Shown: piece by piece, positions 1-9,382 of the stretch | How positions within the stretch are numbered: the first letter of the stretch is position 1 | How the letters are laid out: each line of letters opens with the position of its first letter | Assembly (NCBI GenBank): GCA_963732405.1 | Contig: CAVSZG010000004.1 | Span: forward strand, 62,001 to 126,000 | From: JAUIAI01 sp963732405 | GTDB taxonomy: Bacteria; Pseudomonadota; Gammaproteobacteria; Burkholderiales; Burkholderiaceae_E | Direction: 5' to 3' | DNA length: 64,000 bases | Notes under the pieces: generated by a model | What the model was told of the DNA's origin: nothing | The model's database searches: none | What the model saw: the letters and a program-made list of their open reading frames with translations, nothing else | Translations under genes and position numbers: made by a program

Positions 1-816
1 CTCGAGGCCGGATACCCCCACCAGCACGATTCGGCCTCGGGTCCGACACATCGCCGCTGCCTGGTGCATCGGCTCGCTGCTGTCTGTTGACGCTGCAATG
101 ATCACGCCGTCCGCACCCCGGCCATTGGTGAAACTCTCGACGAAGGGAACCGGGCTGGTTGCCTCGTCCACTTGAAATGCCTCTGCGCCGAATGACCGAG
201 CCAGGGCAAGTCGCGCCGGGTCGAAGTCGATTCCAATGACTCGGCATCCGTTGGCGCGCAATAGCTGAACACACGCCAGACCAATCAACCCAAGACCGGT
301 AACGACGATCGTCTCGCCCAAGGTAGGGTTGATTTGTCGAATGCCTTGCAGACCTATGGCGGCGAGTGCGGTGAACGAGGCCTCTTGGTCAGTGACGTTG
401 TCCGGGATTCGTGCGGCCAGATTCGCGGGTACGCGGACGACTTGTGCGTGAGGACCGTTCGACACCACGCGGTCACCTGGATGGGCCCAGTCGACTGCAG
501 GGTCGGATTCGATTATCGTTCCTACGTTGCAGTATCCGAGTGGGAAGGGTTGATCCAGCTTATTGAATACGGCTTCGATAGTCGGTGACAGGCCATCTGT
601 TCGGATCTTGTCCAGAACCATCTTGACCTTTTCCGGCTGCTGACGCGCTTTCGAGATGACGTTGGATCGACCAAAGCCAACGAGCATTCGCTCCGTTCCC
701 ACCGAAACGAGAGTCGATGAGGTCTTGACCAGAAGATGACCGCTTCTGGGACTTGGACTGGGTACTTCGACAACCGAAGTGGTCCCCGAACGAAATGATT
801 GCAACACTTGCTTCAA
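1..816 (-). CDS. Zinc-type alcohol dehydrogenase-like oxidoreductase, partial
   Basis: The gene reads leftward and runs off the left edge, so only the N-terminal 272 residues are visible. They show a GroES-like dehydrogenase N-domain followed by a Rossmann nucleotide-binding segment (GLGLIGLVCVQLL, then IGIDFDP about 20 residues on). I chose the TTG at 814-816, which is preceded by GGAGAAA at good spacing and opens the conserved start KQVLQSFRSG. Proteins of this type in polysaccharide clusters are often fused to a C-terminal Gfo/Idh/MocA domain; that part would lie outside the window. The substrate is unknown. It is divergent from the 2-epimerase gene. Confidence 0.8.
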   Translation of the reverse strand, partial: MKQVLQSFRSGTTSVVEVPSPSPRSGHLLVKTSSTLVSVGTERMLVGFGRSNVISKARQQPEKVKMVLDKIRTDGLSPTIEAVFNKLDQPFPLGYCNVGTIIESDPAVDWAHPGDRVVSNGPHAQVVRVPANLAARIPDNVTDQEASFTALAAIGLQGIRQINPTLGETIVVTGLGLIGLACVQLLRANGCRVIGIDFDPARLALARSFGAEAFQVDEATSPVPFVESFTNGRGADGVIIAASTDSSEPMHQAAAMCRTRGRIVLVGVSGLE

Positions 817-1520
817 CGAAGTTTCTCCAGTGCGTTTCAGAGTTCTGGTTGGAAATGCGGGCGGATCAGGTTCGGAAGTCGCCGTATACGCAACGAGTTG
901 ATTTGCGCTACGTTCGCGCGAGACGCGGGCATTGTAAGCGGTTGAAGCGATGTGTTCGTGTCAGCGTCGAGTACGTGACATTGACTGCTAATTCCAACAT
1001 TGGGCCACGAGGAGTGCGGATGGTTGGTGAGAAGTAACTCGTCGCGCCTGGAGCGCGAATTGGGCGCCACAAGCAGACTTCATTTGACTGGGGTAAAAGA
1101 CAGGAAATTTGTAAAAGACTCGCTGCGACCCTTCATCAGGACTGGGGCCAATAGGAATGGCCTTAGTGAGCTCGAGAGCAATCCGACGGGTCCGCAAGAA
1201 GTCGTCGCGCTATAATCGGAACAGTCGCTAGTCGGAATGTTAGTGCGCAAAATGTTGCATTTCCGCGACACATTGCTGATTCCGATTGCAGGCTTTTGCT
1301 AGGGGAAGCTGGTGTGATCACTTCGGTGTGTGGTTCCCACACGGTCTCGTGGTACGTCCGCATTTCGACTAACCCTTTCTGATTCTCTCGAACGCATTTT
1401 CACGTTGTGAACTCATTTGTTCAGGGCGGTCAGTGTGATTGCCCTGGAAAGCCGTTCGGTTGTACTGAGTCCCAGAGGCGTTAGGTCGAAAGTAAAAAGA
1501 AGCTAATCAGGATATCGAGA
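817..1520. other. Intergenic region between divergent genes
   Basis: About 700 bases with no convincing coding sequence; short open frames on both strands overlap one another and resemble nothing known. It must hold the promoters of the leftward dehydrogenase and the rightward epimerase operon. A short GGGC/GCCC hairpin lies near 1423-1443. I could not identify a JUMPstart element with confidence. Confidence 0.5.
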
Positions 1521-2645
1521 ATGGTGAAGCTCTGCCTGGTCGCCGGTGCGCGTCCAAATTTCAGCAAAATCGCCCCCTTGGTGCGGGCTATCCGGGCACG
1601 CCCGAAAGAGTTGGCGTACTCATTGGTGCACACCGGTCAACACTACGATGCGCAAATGAGTGAGGTGTTTTTCTCGGACCTGGGCATTCCGAAGCCAGAT
1701 TTCAGATTGGGAAGTGGTGGCGGGTCTCATGCTGAGCAAACGGCTCGAATCATGGTTGCTTTTGAATCCCACCTCAGCGAGCATGTTCCAGACTGGGTGG
1801 TTGTCGTTGGTGACGTCAATTCAACGCTCGCCTGCTCGATCGTGGCGAAGAAGCTTGGTATCCAGGTGGCTCATATTGAGGCTGGTCTTCGGAGCGGCGA
1901 TCGGCTCATGCCCGAAGAGATCAATCGTCTGGTAACGGATTCGATTTCGGACCTATTCTTCACAACCGAGCCAGACGGTACCCGAAATCTCCTGCGCGAA
2001 GGTCAGGACGAGTCGCTAGTGCATTTTGTCGGCAATCTGATGATCGACAACCTATATTTTCAACTCGAACGCATTCGGGATATGACAGAGCATGAACTTG
2101 ACCCTGCCGGACTGAGGCGCAAGCTCATGTCGAATGGGGAAAGGTTCGGCGCCGTCACCTTGCACAGGCCGAGCAATGTCGATGATCCGAGCAAACTGAG
2201 GGAGCTGATGGGTGCGATCAATGAGCTTGCCGAGCGCTTGCCTCTCATCTTCCCCGCGCACCCCCGCACAAGAAATTCCCTGAATGCCCTGCACATTCCG
2301 ACTCATGAGAATCTATTGATTACCGAGCCACTCTCATACATGCAGTTTCTAAACCTATGGCGCGATGCTACGGTTGTGGTGACAGATTCTGGCGGATTGC
2401 AAGAAGAAACAACAGCGCTCGGTATCCCGTGCGTCACGGCCCGCGATTCTACCGAAAGGCCAATCACGCTGACTGAGGGGTCGAACGTTCTGGCGGGCGC
2501 AAACGGCGCGAAGGTGCTCGATGCCGCTATCCATTCGATCTCTCTCCCGAAGAGCGCGAAGCGTCCCGCCTTGTGGGACGGAAAATCGGCTGAAAAGATT
2601 TGCGACGTCTTCTGCATGCTGGCACGAGAAAAAGCCTCGGCCTGA
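1521..2645 (+). CDS. wecB: UDP-N-acetylglucosamine 2-epimerase (non-hydrolysing)
   Basis: A 374-residue cytoplasmic enzyme of the WecB/WbpI family, which epimerises C2 of UDP-GlcNAc-type sugars. Visible family signatures are the N-terminal GARPNFSKIAPL, HTGQHYDAQMSE, the HIEAGLRSGD active-site segment followed by PEEINR, and SGGLQEE near the C-terminus. The length is normal for WecB. AGGA lies about 8 bases before the ATG. Because the window also has wbpB/D/E and wbpG genes, it may act as WbpI (epimerising UDP-GlcNAc3NAcA) rather than WecB; sequence alone does not decide this. Confidence 0.9.
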   Translation: MVKLCLVAGARPNFSKIAPLVRAIRARPKELAYSLVHTGQHYDAQMSEVFFSDLGIPKPDFRLGSGGGSHAEQTARIMVAFESHLSEHVPDWVVVVGDVNSTLACSIVAKKLGIQVAHIEAGLRSGDRLMPEEINRLVTDSISDLFFTTEPDGTRNLLREGQDESLVHFVGNLMIDNLYFQLERIRDMTEHELDPAGLRRKLMSNGERFGAVTLHRPSNVDDPSKLRELMGAINELAERLPLIFPAHPRTRNSLNALHIPTHENLLITEPLSYMQFLNLWRDATVVVTDSGGLQEETTALGIPCVTARDSTERPITLTEGSNVLAGANGAKVLDAAIHSISLPKSAKRPALWDGKSAEKICDVFCMLAREKASA

Positions 2646-2754
2646 TCGCACCAACACTAAACAATGAACTTCACAACGGAACAATTGATGTCGCGCGGGA
2701 ATTCGGTCGCCTCCTTTGTACTTACTCGCCTGTCGAACGAGAGTGTAGGCTGAG

Positions 2755-4005
2755 ATGAAGGTGCTCTACTTTCACCAGCATTTCAGCACTCCGGCCGGCG
2801 CTACAGGCGTGCGCTCGTATCACATGGCGTCGGCGCTGATTACCGCAGGACATGAAGTGACGATGGTTTGCGGCAGCTATGGCGTCGGTTCGACTGGGCT
2901 GAGCGGCCCCTTCAAGAATAAACTCCGTAGCGGAACTGTGGATGGTATCGAGGTTATCGAATTCGATCTTGCGTATTCGAACACTGATTCGTTTCTGACC
3001 CGCTCACTCTCGTTCATGTTTTACGCATGGAAGAGCACCCGGCTTGCGCTGGCCGAGGACTACGATGTAGTGTTTGCAACATCAACTCCCTTAACTGCCG
3101 GAATCCCGGGGATTGCAGCACGATGGGTTCGGCGCAAGCCGTTTGTATTCGAGGTGAGGGATCTTTGGCCGGAACTGCCGCGCGAAATGGGTGTGATCAC
3201 CAATCCATTTGTGCTCTTTGCACTGTCGTGCCTTGAGTGGGCTTCCTATCGTTCAGCCTCACGTTGTATTGGGCTATCTCCTGGGATCGTCGAGGGAATC
3301 AAGCGCAGGGTTGCCCGAGCAGACCTAGTTCACATGATCCCGAATGGTTGCGATCTGGAGACATTCGGACCAGATGTCGAGCGGGCTTGGCGGCCGGAGG
3401 GCGTAGAGCCGGATGACCTGCTGGCAGTCTTCACAGGAACCCACGGCATTGCGAATGGACTCGATTCAGTCCTGAACGCGGCTGCCGTGCTCAAGGGGCG
3501 CGAAAACAGCCGAATCAAGATCGTGATGATCGGGCATGGCAAGCTCAAACCCGCATTGATGGCGAGAGCAGAGTTGGAAGGACTCGACAATTGCATCTTC
3601 ATCGATTCGGTGCCAAAGCAACGACTCGCAGGGTTGCTCGCGGGGGCCGATGTTGGATTGATGATTCTGGCGAATGTGCCGGCGTTCTATCACGGAACGT
3701 CGCCCAACAAGTTCTTTGACTACTTGGCTTCGGGGCTACCCGTCATCAATAACTACCCAGGTTGGCTTGCAAGTATGATCGAATCGAACCACTGTGGATA
3801 CGTGGTAATGCCAGATGACGCACAGGCATTTGCCGACGCTTTGGAAGCGGCGGAGGCAAATCGGGAAGCTCTGGTAGCGATGGGAGGAAATGCCCGTGCT
3901 CTCGGCGCGCGCGATTTTGACTGGAAGTCATTGACGGGGCAGTTCTGTGCCGCGATTACCAGGTCGGCCGTAGGAGCCAAATCCACACGACAGGAGGCCT
4001 TTTAG
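2755..4005 (+). CDS. Glycosyltransferase family 4 (WbuB-like)
   Basis: A 416-residue GT4-type (GT-B fold) glycosyltransferase. The start KVLYFHQHFSTPAGATGVRS is the usual opening of WbuB-like transferases, with a glycine-rich acceptor loop. The C-terminal donor domain shows VFTGTHGIANGLD and the SPNKFFDYLASGLPVI motif that contacts the nucleotide sugar. It follows the epimerase by about 110 bases in the same direction and probably adds an N-acetylated sugar to the lipid-linked O-unit. Donor and acceptor cannot be read from sequence. Confidence 0.87.
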   Translation: MKVLYFHQHFSTPAGATGVRSYHMASALITAGHEVTMVCGSYGVGSTGLSGPFKNKLRSGTVDGIEVIEFDLAYSNTDSFLTRSLSFMFYAWKSTRLALAEDYDVVFATSTPLTAGIPGIAARWVRRKPFVFEVRDLWPELPREMGVITNPFVLFALSCLEWASYRSASRCIGLSPGIVEGIKRRVARADLVHMIPNGCDLETFGPDVERAWRPEGVEPDDLLAVFTGTHGIANGLDSVLNAAAVLKGRENSRIKIVMIGHGKLKPALMARAELEGLDNCIFIDSVPKQRLAGLLAGADVGLMILANVPAFYHGTSPNKFFDYLASGLPVINNYPGWLASMIESNHCGYVVMPDDAQAFADALEAAEANREALVAMGGNARALGARDFDWKSLTGQFCAAITRSAVGAKSTRQEAF

Positions 4006-4217
4006 ACCAGGGTTGCACCGGGACCTTCCGAGCGCCCGATCCATTCTCACTCACCTCAGGGGCGCTTGTTGCGAGCTTATTTGGATGGCTGCACAAAATG
4101 AAATGATAGGCCAGATACAATGGCAAAACCATGGCTCATAGCCTTCAAAGAAGTCGCATCGCCATTCCTATTCAGCTCGACAAAACTGCCGCCAATTTAA
4201 CGAACGACCAACCCCCA

Positions 4218-5357
4218 ATGCGACCAAGGCCTTATCAGATTTGCAGTAACTGCGTCATGGATACAACAGACTCTGCCATCGTTTTCGATGAAGACGGGGT
4301 CTGTGATCACTGCAACGATTTTCGGAAGCATGTAGCGCCTGCGTGGCATCCCGACGAGCAGTCTAGACTCGCCCTAGAGCATATGGCCGAGAAAATTCGC
4401 ACAAAGTCGAAGGGCTTAGAGTTTGACTGCATCCTGGGGCTGAGTGGTGGCCTAGACAGTTCGTACATGCTTCATTTGTTGGTCAAAGAGCTCGGACTGC
4501 GGCCGCTTGTGTTTCATGTTGATGCTGGGTGGAACACAGACCTTGCCGTATCCAACATCCAATCGCTGGTCGAAGCACTCAGTCTTGACCTCTATACAGA
4601 GGTGATCAACTGGGAGGATATGCGAGATTTTCAGTTAGCGTATTTCAAGTCTGGGCTGCCGGGTATCGACATTCCTCAGGACCACGCGTTCGTCGCGACG
4701 CTATATCACTTCGCGAATAAGCACAACGTCAAATACATCATGAATGGTGGCAATATTTCGACGGAATGTGTTCGGAATCCGCTGGAGTGGCTTTACTACG
4801 GCACCGACATGGCGCAGATCAATGACATTCGGAGGCGATATTGCACACGAGATCTCAAAGATTTTCCGTTCAGTTCGGTCCTGTTTCATAAGGTGTATCT
4901 CAGGTACATTCGACAGGTCAGGGTTGTCAAGCCCCTTAACTTGCTTCCGTACATCAAGAGCGATGCCGAGCAAGTTCTGGCCAAGGCGTATGGCTGGAGG
5001 GCTTATCCGCAAAAGCACTTTGAGAGTCGGTTCACGAAGTTCATTGAAGGCTATTGGCTGCCTACGCGTTTCGGGTTTGACACAAGGCGCGTGCAGTTCT
5101 CGTCGCTGATCCTCACTGGGCAGATGAGTCGTTCAGATGCTATCGACCGCCTCTCCAGGCCTTCGTTCAGCGAAAGTGAAATCGAAAGCGAATTTGAGTA
5201 CATTTCTAGGAAGCTTGGCATATCCGTTGGTGAGCTTACTGCGTACCACAAGATGCCATTGAAGTCGTATCGCGACTATAAGAACCATTCTTCGTTGTTC
5301 GATTTAGGCGCGCGCGCATTGAAGGCAATTGGCGTCGAATCGGCCATTAAGCGATGA
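4218..5357 (+). CDS. wbpG: N-acetyl sugar amidotransferase (WbpG/PseA family)
   Basis: An ATP-dependent amidotransferase of the type that, with HisH and HisF partners, turns an acetamido group of a nucleotide sugar into acetamidino. Near the N-terminus are two Cys pairs (CSNC, CDHC) likely to bind zinc, then the PP-loop SGGLDSS of the N-type ATP pyrophosphatase fold. I place the start at 4218 because the family begins just before the first Cys pair; an in-frame ATG at 4131 would add 29 unconserved residues, and neither start has a clear ribosome site. It is followed after 7 bases by hisH and then hisF, the expected order of the functional trio. Confidence 0.88.
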   Translation: MRPRPYQICSNCVMDTTDSAIVFDEDGVCDHCNDFRKHVAPAWHPDEQSRLALEHMAEKIRTKSKGLEFDCILGLSGGLDSSYMLHLLVKELGLRPLVFHVDAGWNTDLAVSNIQSLVEALSLDLYTEVINWEDMRDFQLAYFKSGLPGIDIPQDHAFVATLYHFANKHNVKYIMNGGNISTECVRNPLEWLYYGTDMAQINDIRRRYCTRDLKDFPFSSVLFHKVYLRYIRQVRVVKPLNLLPYIKSDAEQVLAKAYGWRAYPQKHFESRFTKFIEGYWLPTRFGFDTRRVQFSSLILTGQMSRSDAIDRLSRPSFSESEIESEFEYISRKLGISVGELTAYHKMPLKSYRDYKNHSSLFDLGARALKAIGVESAIKR

Positions 5358-5364
5358 CAGTGCA

Positions 5365-5982
5365 ATGATCGCGATCATCAACTATGGGTCTGGGAATATC
5401 GCGGCTCTAGCCAACATCTTCAAACATCATCGGGTTCCTTTCAAGATCGTTGACGATCCAAGGGAACTGGCTTCGGCTGATCAATATTTGCTGCCAGGCG
5501 TCGGGGCATTTGATCCGACGATGGAGCGTTTGTCCAAATCAAAAATACTTGACGCACTTTCCGAAGAAGTGATGGGCAATGGCAAGTGTGTGCTCGGAAT
5601 ATGCGTTGGAATGCACTTGCTGGCTGAAGGCAGCGAAGAAGGAGAAGCTCCTGGAATTGGATGGATAAAGGGTAGGGTTCGTAGGATTGATACGAGTCGG
5701 ATTCAACGGCCACCATTCTTGCCTCACATGGGCTGGAATTCGATATCAAAGGCTTCGAACTCTCATCTGTTCGATGAAATTGACGTCGACCGAGGGTTCT
5801 ATTTTCTGCACAGCTATTTCTTCGATGCGGAGGACCCCGCCAATGTGTTAGCGACCGTCAGCTACGGATCAGAACTCCCGTGTGCGGTTGGGTCGGGCCC
5901 GGTCTACGGTGTTCAGTTTCATCCTGAGAAAAGTCATTCAAACGGTGTGAGGTTGTTGTTGAATTTTGCAGAGCGGAAATGA
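5365..5982 (+). CDS. hisH: HisH-type glutamine amidotransferase subunit of the sugar-amidation complex
   Basis: A 205-residue class I glutamine amidotransferase. Cys80 in the nucleophile elbow GICVG and His186/Glu188 in FHPEKS form the glutaminase triad. Its place between wbpG and hisF, away from any histidine operon, indicates the O-antigen paralogue (HisH2) that supplies ammonia for sugar amidination rather than histidine synthesis. Start at 5365 gives the family opening MIAIINYGSGN; an upstream ATG at 5329 lies inside wbpG and adds unconserved residues. It overlaps the next gene by 4 bases (ATGA). Confidence 0.9.
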   Translation: MIAIINYGSGNIAALANIFKHHRVPFKIVDDPRELASADQYLLPGVGAFDPTMERLSKSKILDALSEEVMGNGKCVLGICVGMHLLAEGSEEGEAPGIGWIKGRVRRIDTSRIQRPPFLPHMGWNSISKASNSHLFDEIDVDRGFYFLHSYFFDAEDPANVLATVSYGSELPCAVGSGPVYGVQFHPEKSHSNGVRLLLNFAERK

Positions 5983-6725
5983 TGCTTCGTTCACGGATCA
6001 TCCCGGTCCTACTGATGCGCGACAAGGGCTTAGTTAAGACTCGGCAGTTCAAGGACCCGAAGTATGTTGGCGACCCGATCAATGCGGTCAAGATATTTAA
6101 TGAGAAAGAGGTTGACGAACTCTTAATTTTTGATATTGACGCGTCTCGAACGGGGCGCCCTCCCGACATGGATCATCTCCGCAAGATCGCCGTCGAAAGC
6201 CGAATGCCGCTAGCTTATGGCGGGGGTGTGACTTCAGCTAGCCAGGCCTCGGAAATCATAAGTCTCGGCTTTGAAAAGGTTTCATTAAGCACCGCTGCAT
6301 TGAAAAATCCGGCCTTGGTGTCAGAGACAGTTCGAACGATCGGAAGTCAGAGCGTGGTCGTCACCTTGGACGTACGCAAGCATCGGATTGGCCGTGGATA
6401 TTCGGTTATGACCCAAAACGGTACCAAAGAGTTAAAGATCTCCCTCCGCGATGCGGTCTCGATGGCAACTGAGTCAGGGGCGGGCGAAATCATCATCAAT
6501 TCGGTTGACAGGGAGGGTTCCCTGTCAGGGTACGATCTTGCGTTGGCGCGACAAATTCGCGAGCAAGTTACTGTTCCAGTGACATTTGCGGGAGGTGCCG
6601 GCAACGTAGCGCACATGCAGGAGCTGATTTCGACGGTCGGAGTTGTCGGAGTTGGTGTCGGTAGTCTATTCGTCTTTAAGGGCCCGTATAGGGCGGTTTT
6701 GATCAGCTACGTTCGGCCAAATTAA
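5979..6725 (+). CDS. hisF: HisF-type subunit of the sugar-amidation complex
   Basis: A 248-residue (beta/alpha)8 protein of the HisF/HisA family. It keeps the two aspartates expected of HisF (in MRDKGLVK near the N-terminus and in VTLDVRK mid-protein) and the phosphate-binding glycine segments YGGGV and FAGGAGN. Translation is coupled to hisH through the overlapping ATGA. In P. aeruginosa B-band loci the equivalent HisF2 works with WbpG and HisH2 to form an acetamidino sugar; the same role is inferred here. Confidence 0.9.
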   Translation: MMLRSRIIPVLLMRDKGLVKTRQFKDPKYVGDPINAVKIFNEKEVDELLIFDIDASRTGRPPDMDHLRKIAVESRMPLAYGGGVTSASQASEIISLGFEKVSLSTAALKNPALVSETVRTIGSQSVVVTLDVRKHRIGRGYSVMTQNGTKELKISLRDAVSMATESGAGEIIINSVDREGSLSGYDLALARQIREQVTVPVTFAGGAGNVAHMQELISTVGVVGVGVGSLFVFKGPYRAVLISYVRPN

Positions 6726-6885
6726 TCGCTAGGTTGGTGGACAGCTCAGGATAGAAGTTCGAGGCGGCGATAGGTTTTAAGTGGCCACAACGTACAGTCT
6801 GGCACTTAATGTAGATAGCGGAGGATTTCTCGGGCGAAACCTGGCGAACGACGTAATTGGTACAAGAATGGGACCTCACTCGTTC
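6726..6885. other. Intergenic remainder upstream of the acetyltransferase relic
   Basis: Short spacer after hisF with no open frame or recognisable signal. It may contain further eroded 5' sequence of the acetyltransferase pseudogene that follows. Confidence 0.3.
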
Positions 6886-7351
6886 TGCGGGCGCAGATTA
6901 ATCCTACCTCATTCTTAGATCGCTCCATATTTTGTTCAATTGCTGATTTTGTTTGCGTAGACAGCTCCGCCCACCCGATTGAATATGGTTTCACAACTGC
7001 GGTTTTGCTATCTCATTGCGACAGCATCAAAGCGAAGGATTCGCACCATAAGACGACATCATGCTACGGACAGCCATCATGAGTGACGTCTGGATTCGCT
7101 TCGGTGCGCTTGTTTTGGTTGGCGTGACAATCGACGTTAGAGCCGTGATCAGAATGGCGGCTACAGTTTCGCTCGACCTGCCTCTCTATGGAGTTGTCGT
7201 CGGCAATCCTGCGCGCTACCGATTTCGGCAAGACGTGATCTACGGACTGCTAGCTTCGCGATGTCGGAGCAATGACGACAAACTTATGAGAGTCGCTGCA
7301 AGTGAATCTACGAATCCGCGGGGCCTGTTGAGAATCAGGGGGAATTCATGA
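6886..7351 (+). pseudogene. Decayed hexapeptide-repeat sugar O/N-acetyltransferase
   Basis: The frame from 7061 encodes the C-terminal left-handed beta-helix of a xenobiotic/sugar acetyltransferase (DVWIRFGALVLVGVTI, then YGVVVGNPARYRF). Upstream, in another frame at about 6886-7075, is the matching N-terminal part (CSIADFVCVDSSAHPIEYG, where the family has CSIA..V.IG..HP.DY). A frameshift near 7065-7085 separates the halves, and the extreme N-terminus is missing. Several canonical glycines are replaced. The remnant ends on the ATGA overlapping the next glycosyltransferase start, so it was probably the previous gene of an operon. Confidence 0.65.
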
Positions 7352-8490
7352 GGATTGCCCATCTTTGTCTATCAAACTTCTATATCGATGGCCGCAATTA
7401 CCAGGAAAACCAGCTTGTACGGCAACACGTCGACGACGGCCACGAGGTCTTAGTCTTGGCATCAACCGAGACGCAGGCCGAAAATGGCAGGTTGACCTAT
7501 GTAGAGCCGACAGAGTACATGGGAAGCGATGGGGCGTACGTCGCGCGCCTTGCCTACCGGCGGTTCTTGCCGCATACGGTGATGCGAAAACTGCGCATGC
7601 ATCCTGGAGTCCGTCAGCGTCTCGAAGCATTTCGGCCAGATGCCATCTTGTTTCACGGAGCATGCGGATACGAACTTGTCGCCACCGCTGAATATGCGCG
7701 AAGGCATCCTAGTGTTCTGTTCTATATTGATAGTCACGAGGACTGGAACAACAGCGCTCGGGGTATCGCTTCGCGCGAACTTCTTCATCGGCTCTACTAC
7801 GGCACAATACTTCGACGGGCTCTTCCGGCGGCCCGCAAGCTGCTCTGCATTACTGTCGAGACTATGGACTTTGTTACAGGTTTGTACGGAGTAGATCGCT
7901 CGCGAGTCGAACTTTTCCCCTTAGGTGGGCACCCCGTTCCCGATGGTCAGTACTGGCTGCGGCGCGCGCGTACCCGTGCTATTTTGGGCTTAAACGACGA
8001 GGAGATCGCATTCATTCAATCGGGGAAGCAGACCCGCCGCAAGAAACTGATCGAGGCGCTTCAGGCCTATTCATTGAGTGCAACAGCTAACTCGCGCTTC
8101 TTCATCGTAGGAATACTCAGTGATTGTATCAAAGGGCAGGTAGAACGACTTCTTGTTGCCGATCATCGGATCCAGTTTTTGGGATGGAAGTCCGCCGATG
8201 AGCTGACCGATTTATTGTGCGCTGCAGACGTTTATGTCCAGCCAGGTACCCAGTCGGTGACCATGCAGCACAGTTTGTGCTGCCGCTGTGCTGTGGCAAT
8301 CGACGATGTACCGTCGCATCGTATATACGACAGCGGGATTGGTTGGCTGATGAAGTCACCTGGCGACTTGGAGCACGTTTTCGCTATGGCTGCCTCAAGC
8401 GATTTGAAATCAATGCAAGAAAGAGCGTATGCGCAGGCCTGTGCGTTGCTCGACTACAAGGTGCTGGCGCAAAGAGTACTGACCATTTAG
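7348..8490 (+). CDS. Glycosyltransferase family 4
   Basis: A 380-residue GT-B glycosyltransferase. The start RIAHLCLSNFYIDGRNYQEN and the C-terminal region (QFLGWKSADELTDLLCAADVYVQPG) are typical of GT4 enzymes, with the usual E-x7-E region altered (HSLCCRCAVAIDD). It overlaps the acetyltransferase relic by 4 bases. It probably adds one residue to the O-unit; donor unknown. The IS66 relics begin about 200 bases downstream, so any further operon genes are lost or displaced. Confidence 0.82.
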   Translation: MRIAHLCLSNFYIDGRNYQENQLVRQHVDDGHEVLVLASTETQAENGRLTYVEPTEYMGSDGAYVARLAYRRFLPHTVMRKLRMHPGVRQRLEAFRPDAILFHGACGYELVATAEYARRHPSVLFYIDSHEDWNNSARGIASRELLHRLYYGTILRRALPAARKLLCITVETMDFVTGLYGVDRSRVELFPLGGHPVPDGQYWLRRARTRAILGLNDEEIAFIQSGKQTRRKKLIEALQAYSLSATANSRFFIVGILSDCIKGQVERLLVADHRIQFLGWKSADELTDLLCAADVYVQPGTQSVTMQHSLCCRCAVAIDDVPSHRIYDSGIGWLMKSPGDLEHVFAMAASSDLKSMQERAYAQACALLDYKVLAQRVLTI

Positions 8491-8705
8491 CTACCAACGA
8501 ATGCTAACTACTGAGCTCGTAAGTGCATGACATCAAAAGTCCAAGTCTGCTCGCTCCCAGAACGCCGCGAAGATTCTCGGCCTCGGCTGCATGGGCTTCA
8601 GTCGTCTGCCTGCGTGGCCCTTGACTTGGTCGATCGCCTTGGTTCACGGGTTGCCCAGCTCGCGCTGTTTAGCGCAACCGAACAGATATATTTCTGGATT
8701 CAATT

Positions 8706-8941
8706 GTATGCGATCCATGATCCCCAGGGTTGTCACTTCTTGACGATGCGCGGTAGTGTTCCGGGATGCAGATTCCAGGGCAACATGGCTTCGATGGCTT
8801 CGACCGATGTGGCGGCGGGGACGTTGCGCAGCAGGTATTCGAGCCAGGCACTGGGCTCCAGTTGATTGGCCTTGGCGGTTTCGACGAGCGAATAAATCAA
8901 TGCGCTGGAATCGGCCCCGGCCGGTGTATCGCTGAACAACC
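8706..8941 (-). mobile_element. Outer IS66-family copy, left remnant (tnpC 3' end)
   Basis: Begins with the IS66 terminal repeat GTATGCGATCC at 8706 and encodes, leftward, the last ~75 residues of tnpC (from LFSDTPAGADSS to PRIVKK, ending shortly after the IR). It stops at 8941, where a second IS66 copy is inserted; the sequence resumes at 12234. The 8 bases GAACAACC (8934-8941) are the duplicated target. Confidence 0.85.
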
Positions 8942-8968
8942 GTATGCGATCCACGATCCACAGGGTTG

Positions 8969-9238
8969 TCACTTCTTGATGATGCGCGGTAGTGTTCCGG
9001 GATGCAGATTCCAGGGCAACATGGCTTCGATGGCTTCGACCGATGTGGCGGCGGGGACGTTGCGCAGCAGGTATTCGAGCCAGGCGCTGGGCTCAAGTTG
9101 GTTGGCCTTGGCGGTTTCGACGAGCGAATAAATCAATGCGCTGGAATCGGCCCCGGCCGGTGTATCGCTGAACAACCATGCCCGTCTGCCAACAACAAAT
9201 GGGCGAATCGCGTTTTCAGCGCGGTTGTTATCGATCGG
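8969..9238 (-). pseudogene. tnpC: IS66 tnpC, C-terminal fragment (copy 1)
   Basis: Encodes the last ~90 residues of the IS66 DDE transposase, from PIDNNRAENAIRPF (the region of the catalytic Glu) to the C-terminal PRIIKK. It begins abruptly at the IS3 left end at 9239. The intact equivalent is in the 3' exon of copy 2 (19146-20119). Confidence 0.85.
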
Positions 9239-9382
9239 TGAGAGGTGGACCCACTTGTTTGAACAATTAAACCTGAGAGATAAGTGGATTGCCGGCGGCA
9301 GTTTACGGTGCTGAGTTGTCCACGGCGGCGGGCGTCGCCTGCGACGAACGACCGGCGCGGTGGGCAACTCATTGCGCACCCC

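Noticed and set aside
1380..1520. JUMPstart-like element before the epimerase gene
   Set aside because: Only scattered matches to the remembered consensus; not enough to call.
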